This document shows, piece by piece, positions 7,208 through 9,584 of a DNA stretch of 9,584 bases; position 1 is the first letter of the stretch; every line of letters starts with the position of its first letter. The translations under genes and the position numbers were made by a program. Location: positions 1 through 9,584 of the forward strand of contig CAYNKL010000166.1 of assembly GCA_964397775.1 (NCBI GenBank). The letters run 5' to 3'. The DNA is from Allosediminivita sp964397775 (GTDB taxonomy: Bacteria > Pseudomonadota > Alphaproteobacteria > Rhodobacterales > Rhodobacteraceae). The notes beneath the pieces were generated by a model. That model saw only the letters and a program-made list of their open reading frames with translations. It was not told the DNA's origin and did no database searches.

Positions 7208-7235
7208 AATAGACCCTGGTCTCAAGTTTTGTCAA
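7206..7235 (-). promoter_or_regulatory. Promoter of the MpaB-like oxygenase gene
   Basis: On the minus strand a consensus -35 box TTGACA (7230-7235) is followed by an 18-bp spacer and a weak -10 TATTTA (7206-7211). A 16-bp spacing to TCTATT is an alternative. The weak -10 lies inside the palindromic operator. Confidence 0.6.
7211..7222. promoter_or_regulatory. Second short palindrome in the promoter spacer
   Basis: AGACCCTGGTCT has 5-bp arms (AGACC/GGTCT) around CT. It lies between the -35 and -10 boxes of the oxygenase promoter, directly next to the 18-bp palindrome. The two sequences differ, so it may serve a second regulator, or it may be chance. Confidence 0.35.
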
Positions 7236-7334
7236 GATGGCGCCTCTGGGTACGGTTCACACATCCTTGCGATATTGCGAGGCATGCGTGATAGACGCGC
7301 CCACGAACGGTGAAAGCGAGCGGATGAGACGGGC

Positions 7335-8033
7335 ATGACAGTCGAAGGGGAAGACAGTCAGAAGGCGGGGCGCAGAAAGCGACGTCCAGGCAAGAGGGCA
7401 GGTCTCGATGTGGACCAGATCATCGCGGCCGCAAAGACGATTCCTGTGGAGCAGCTTTCAATGCAATCGCTTGCCGACGTCCTGAAGGTGGACAGAAAGG
7501 CGCTGCACTATCACGTCAAGGATCGCCAGTCGCTCTTCGAGCTTCTCGCGCGCCACACGTTTTCTCAGCGCCTCATGCAGACCAAGGTGACAGAAGCTTC
7601 CGAATGGAAGGAGGCCTGCAGAATCTACGCGCGCGATCTCACTGACAGTGCGACGGGCCTTGCCGAATTGGTGGATTACCTCTGGTTCGGCGATATGATG
7701 GAAGACCTGCCGCTGGAGCCCGTTGAGAGCGTGTTCAGGCATTTGAACGACGCCGGCTTCACTGACGAGGAAGCAATCCGTCTCATGACGGTGCTGGCCA
7801 CGCTTTGTCTCGGTCATGCGCGCGATCTGGCTCAGGCGAACAAGGAGGTCGCGCAAACCCGCCGCCATCTTCTGAAGTCTGTTCTTCATGCGAGATCAGA
7901 TCGCGAGTTTCCGAACCTGGAGCGAATAGCGTCCCGGGGCGTGGACACCTATAACGCCGAGCAGCTTGCATTCGGCATCGAGCTGATCCTCGAGGGCGCG
8001 GAGAAGAAGCTTCACGACTCCAGGCGTCCATAG
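7335..8033 (+). CDS. TetR/AcrR-family transcriptional regulator
   Basis: A 232-residue one-component regulator. A Lys/Arg-rich tail (10-21) precedes the TetR-type DNA-binding domain: LDVDQIIAAAKTIPVEQLSM (24-43), then the helix-turn-helix MQSLADVLKVDRKALHYHVK (43-62) and the linking helix DRQSLFELLARHTF. The all-helical rest of the chain resembles the TetR-class ligand-binding/dimer domain. It is divergent from the MpaB-like oxygenase gene, with 155 bp between the starts, and the perfect palindrome there is the probable binding site. The ATG at 7335 is the only start: an in-frame TGA lies at 7311-7313. Its ribosome site is weak, and a four-codon open frame (7324-7338) ends overlapping this ATG. 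The inducer is unknown; a substrate or product of the neighbouring enzymes is the natural guess. Confidence 0.9.
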   Translation: MTVEGEDSQKAGRRKRRPGKRAGLDVDQIIAAAKTIPVEQLSMQSLADVLKVDRKALHYHVKDRQSLFELLARHTFSQRLMQTKVTEASEWKEACRIYARDLTDSATGLAELVDYLWFGDMMEDLPLEPVESVFRHLNDAGFTDEEAIRLMTVLATLCLGHARDLAQANKEVAQTRRHLLKSVLHARSDREFPNLERIASRGVDTYNAEQLAFGIELILEGAEKKLHDSRRP

Positions 8034-8445
8034 TCATGCGTTCCTGGCGATCCTGATGCCTCGCCTGCGGCGCTCGCCGACGGCAATTCGTGAGCGCGCT
8101 GAGCCTTCTGACTTTCCGTGGCTTAGGGGTGCTTTGATCTCAGGCGCTTGAACAGCTCCGTGGGCTCTGATGCTGTGACCGTCCCCCGACGGCATCGACG
8201 TGCCAAGGTGGGATCGCAACAACCCATTTTGGGAGGCGGTCATGTCGGCACAAGGCAACTCGGTGATTTCGTTTCCGAGGGCGGTGTTCGGTCTCCCGCA
8301 TGACGGCGCAGTTCGCTTCGGCCTCGGCGCGGGTCTCCTTGCGTTCGGGGTCCTGCGTGAAGATCTCATCCCAGAACGGCGCTGGGCCGTGTTGATAAAA
8401 TGGATTCACAGCGCGCGGCAGGCGTGATTCAAGCTGGCAACGGCG
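8034..8445. other. Gene-free stretch, probably degraded mobile or accessory DNA
   Basis: No product is recognised. Frames are open on both strands: 8200-8427 on plus from a GTG, and 8140-8553 and 8034-8369 on minus. None has a clear ribosome site. The minus-strand stretch near 8290-8400 (PFWDEIFTQDPERKETRAEAEA) looks somewhat protein-like but continues into nothing familiar. A small CCGTC/GACGG hairpin lies at 8179-8192. The stretch leads into the IS5 fragment, so decayed insertion-sequence DNA is the likely content. Confidence 0.45.
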
Positions 8446-8615
8446 ATGGAGGCCAGCTTGGCACGAGACCTGATGTCGGACGACGAGTGGGCGTTCTTTG
8501 AACCGTTCGTCTCGGCCGTCCGCGCCCCGAACGGACGCAAACCGACTGATCACCGCCTTGTCCTCGATGGGATTTTCTGGATCGCCCGAACCGGAGCTCC
8601 ATGGCGGAACCTGAC
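8419..8615 (+). mobile_element. IS5-family fragment, left part only
   Basis: The left part of an IS5-family element, with its transposase start, is cut off where IS21 sequence begins (about 8612-8616). The outer end is placed near the GGCGTGATTCAAGCTGGC stretch that precedes the gene. This boundary is a guess, because no matching right end is in the window. Confidence 0.5.
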
Positions 8616-8646
8616 TGTGAACCGGCGTGGAAAAGTGACCCCGTAA
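8446..8646 (+). pseudogene. Truncated IS5-family transposase, N-terminal 56 residues
   Basis: The frame begins MEASLARDLMSDDEWAFFEP and continues with the IS5-family N-terminal pattern: NGRKPTDHRLVLDGIFWIARTGAPWRNL, about residues 29-56. Family members continue with an LPxxFGxW-like segment and a further 80 to 200 residues. Here, after GAPWRNL, the frame runs into unrelated IS21 end sequence (TVNRRGKVTP) and stops at 8646. The gene was disrupted by the IS21 insertion and no DDE residue is left. An internal ATG at 8473 (MSDDEW) could be the true start. Confidence 0.85.
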
Positions 8647-8674
8647 TGGGGTGATCGGCGTCCAAAAATGACCC
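8621..8674 (+). repeat. Two direct repeats of the IS21 left end
   Basis: The 21-bp units at 8621-8641 and 8654-8674 match at 17 of 21 positions, with shared core GGCGT..AAAA.TGACCC. They start 33 bp apart, about three helical turns. Multiple terminal repeats of this sort are usual binding sites for the IS21-family transposase. A small ACCCC/GGGGT hairpin lies between them. Confidence 0.7.
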
Positions 8675-9321
8675 TCTTACATCGGTGGCCATGATGCTCC
8701 TGGGGCAACCGGGAGCAGGTGCGGGATGTTGGCCGTGGAGACAATCGCGAAGATCCGTCGGGCGTATTTTCAGGACAAGAAGCCGATCAAGCAGATCCGC
8801 CGGGAGCTGCACGTATCGCGGAACACCGTGCGCAGGGTGATCCGTTCCGTGGCGACGGAGTTCAGCTACGAGCGCAGCGTCCAGCCCCAACCGAAGATCG
8901 GACCGTGGAAGGACGAGCTCGACAGGATGCTGGCCGAGAACGCCCGCAAGCCGAAGCGGGATCGGCTCACGCGCATCCGGGTCTTCGAGGAGCTTCAGGC
9001 CCTCGGATACGAAGGCGGCTACGATGCCGTCCGGCGCTATGCGGCGTCGTGGGCGAGAACGGAACGCGAGGCCTCGGCCGCCGCCTATGTGCCGCTGAGC
9101 TTCGATCCGGGGGAAGCCTACCAGTTCGATTGGAGCCATGAGGTCGTCCTGATCGACGGGGTGACCACCACGGTGAAGGTCGCGCATGTCCGGCTCTGCT
9201 GCAGCCGGATGCTGTTCGTGCGGGCCTATCCGCGCGAGAGCCAGGAGATGGTCTTCGACGCGCACGACAAGGCCTTCGCCTTCTTCGGCGGCGCCTGCGC
9301 GCGGGGCATCTACGACAGCGC

Positions 9322-9360
9322 GGCGGATCAACGATCCGTCCGGGGGACGGATCGTCCGCC
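9322..9360 (+). repeat. Hairpin-forming insert inside istA
   Basis: Inner arms CGATCCGTCC (9332-9341) and GGACGGATCG (9345-9354) pair perfectly across a GGG loop. Outer arms GGCGGA (9322-9327) and TCCGCC (9355-9360) extend the stem to 16 bp, with TCAA (9328-9331) bulged on one side. Short direct repeats AGCG (9317-9320, 9362-9365) flank it. It fills exactly the segment that breaks the istA frame, so it looks like a small palindromic element or a hairpin-driven insertion. Confidence 0.7.
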
Positions 9361-9535
9361 AAGCGAAGACCGCCGTGGACACGATCTTCGTCGGCCGTGA
9401 TCGTGCCTACAATCGCCGCTTCCAGCAGATGTGCGGGCACTACCTCGTCGATCCGGTCGCTTGCACGCCTGCTTCCGGCTGGGAGAAGGCTCAGGTCGAG
9501 AACCAGGTCGGCGTGGTGCGCCGGCGGTTCGTCGT

Positions 9536-9555
9536 GCCGGAGGCACGCCTCCGGC
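9536..9555. repeat. Perfect 9-bp-arm palindrome in 3' part of istA
   Basis: GCCGGAGGC (9536-9544) and GCCTCCGGC (9547-9555) flank a two-base AC centre. It falls where the IstA translation stops looking family-like (VVPEARLRRD). It may be a second small insertion, but the window ends too soon to tell. Confidence 0.5.
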
Positions 9556-9584
9556 GTGACCGTGAAGCGGCAGCACGAGCCGCA

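Larger units (their letters stand above)
8616..9584 (+). mobile_element. IS21-family insertion sequence, left end and istA, right part beyond window
   Basis: The element begins close to TGTGAACCGGCGTGG at 8616 (plus or minus about 5 bases), inside an IS5 transposase gene. Behind the end come two copies of a transposase-binding-type repeat, and then istA. The istB helper ATPase gene and the right end are not in the window. Confidence 0.75.
8726..9584 (+). pseudogene. istA: IS21-family transposase IstA, frameshifted and cut by window edge
   Basis: IstA is a DDE transposase that works with the ATPase IstB. The first frame (8726-9400) holds an N-terminal helix-turn-helix (about 20-38, IKQIRRELHVSRNTVRRVI) and the first catalytic Asp in YQFDWSHEVV (D135). 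It then runs AFAFFGGACARGIYD to the second Asp (D197). Family members continue with N-x-KTAV. Here 49 bases (9317-9365) replace the roughly six expected, and the frame shifts. The remainder is intact in the next frame from 9366: KTAVDTIFVGRDRAYNRRF, then GWEKAQVENQVG with the third catalytic residue Glu at 9498-9500. The old frame ends at a TGA at 9398-9400. The start ATG at 8726 has GGAG ten bases upstream. Without recoding the protein is inactive. Confidence 0.88.

Noticed and set aside
5992..7212. 406-codon plus-strand frame across the MpaB-like gene
   Set aside because: Antisense shadow without a ribosome site or recognisable domain.
8140..8553. Minus-strand frame of 137 codons overlapping the IS5 fragment
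   Set aside because: It is antisense to the IS5 transposase start in its first third and has no family signal elsewhere; kept only as a possible remnant in the gene-free stretch.
1..9584. tRNA, rRNA and CRISPR arrays
   Set aside because: No cloverleaf-like sequence, rRNA stretch or regularly spaced identical repeats were seen by eye on either strand.

Overview
The window looks like part of an alphaproteobacterial chromosome or large plasmid. It has high GC, tightly packed catabolic operons, a Tat-exported molybdenum hydroxylase and IS21/IS5 insertion sequences. Genus is uncertain; a marine or soil Rhodobacterales- or Sphingomonadales-like host is a guess.

Layout, left to right. (1) 1-1239, minus strand: a translationally coupled pair, a DUF35 zinc-ribbon/OB-fold protein followed by a thiolase-superfamily protein that runs off the left edge. 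The promoter in front of the pair gives an almost leaderless mRNA and has an operator-like palindrome in its spacer. (2) 1240-1603: a gene-free gap ending in a strong minus-strand terminator. (3) 1604-5794, minus strand: an operon for a membrane-linked molybdenum hydroxylase of the isoquinoline 1-oxidoreductase / aldehyde oxidoreductase type. Its order is [2Fe-2S] subunit, Tat-exported molybdopterin subunit, tri-haem cytochrome c. (4) 6082-7179, minus strand: an MpaB/rubber-oxygenase family (DUF2236) protein. (5) 7335-8033, plus strand: a divergent TetR-family regulator. The 155-bp divergent region holds a TTGACA -35 box and a perfect 18-bp palindrome that overlaps both the -10 region and the Shine-Dalgarno sequence of the oxygenase gene. 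(6) 8034-9584: mobile-element debris. An IS5-family transposase start is cut by an IS21-family element. The istA gene of that element is broken by a short hairpin-forming insertion placed just after the second catalytic Asp codon.

Working model (inference): TetR controls the MpaB-like oxygenase, which cuts or oxidises an isoprenoid or other lipophilic substrate to an aldehyde. The molybdenum hydroxylase oxidises an aldehyde or N-heterocycle and passes electrons through the tri-haem cytochrome to the respiratory chain. The thiolase/DUF35 pair acts on a CoA-activated product. The combination of TetR, DUF2236 oxygenase and molybdenum aldehyde oxidoreductase resembles the lcp-lcpR-oxiAB rubber-degradation genes of actinobacteria. 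It occurs here in an apparently Gram-negative setting with a different type of molybdenum enzyme. The substrate cannot be read from the sequence.
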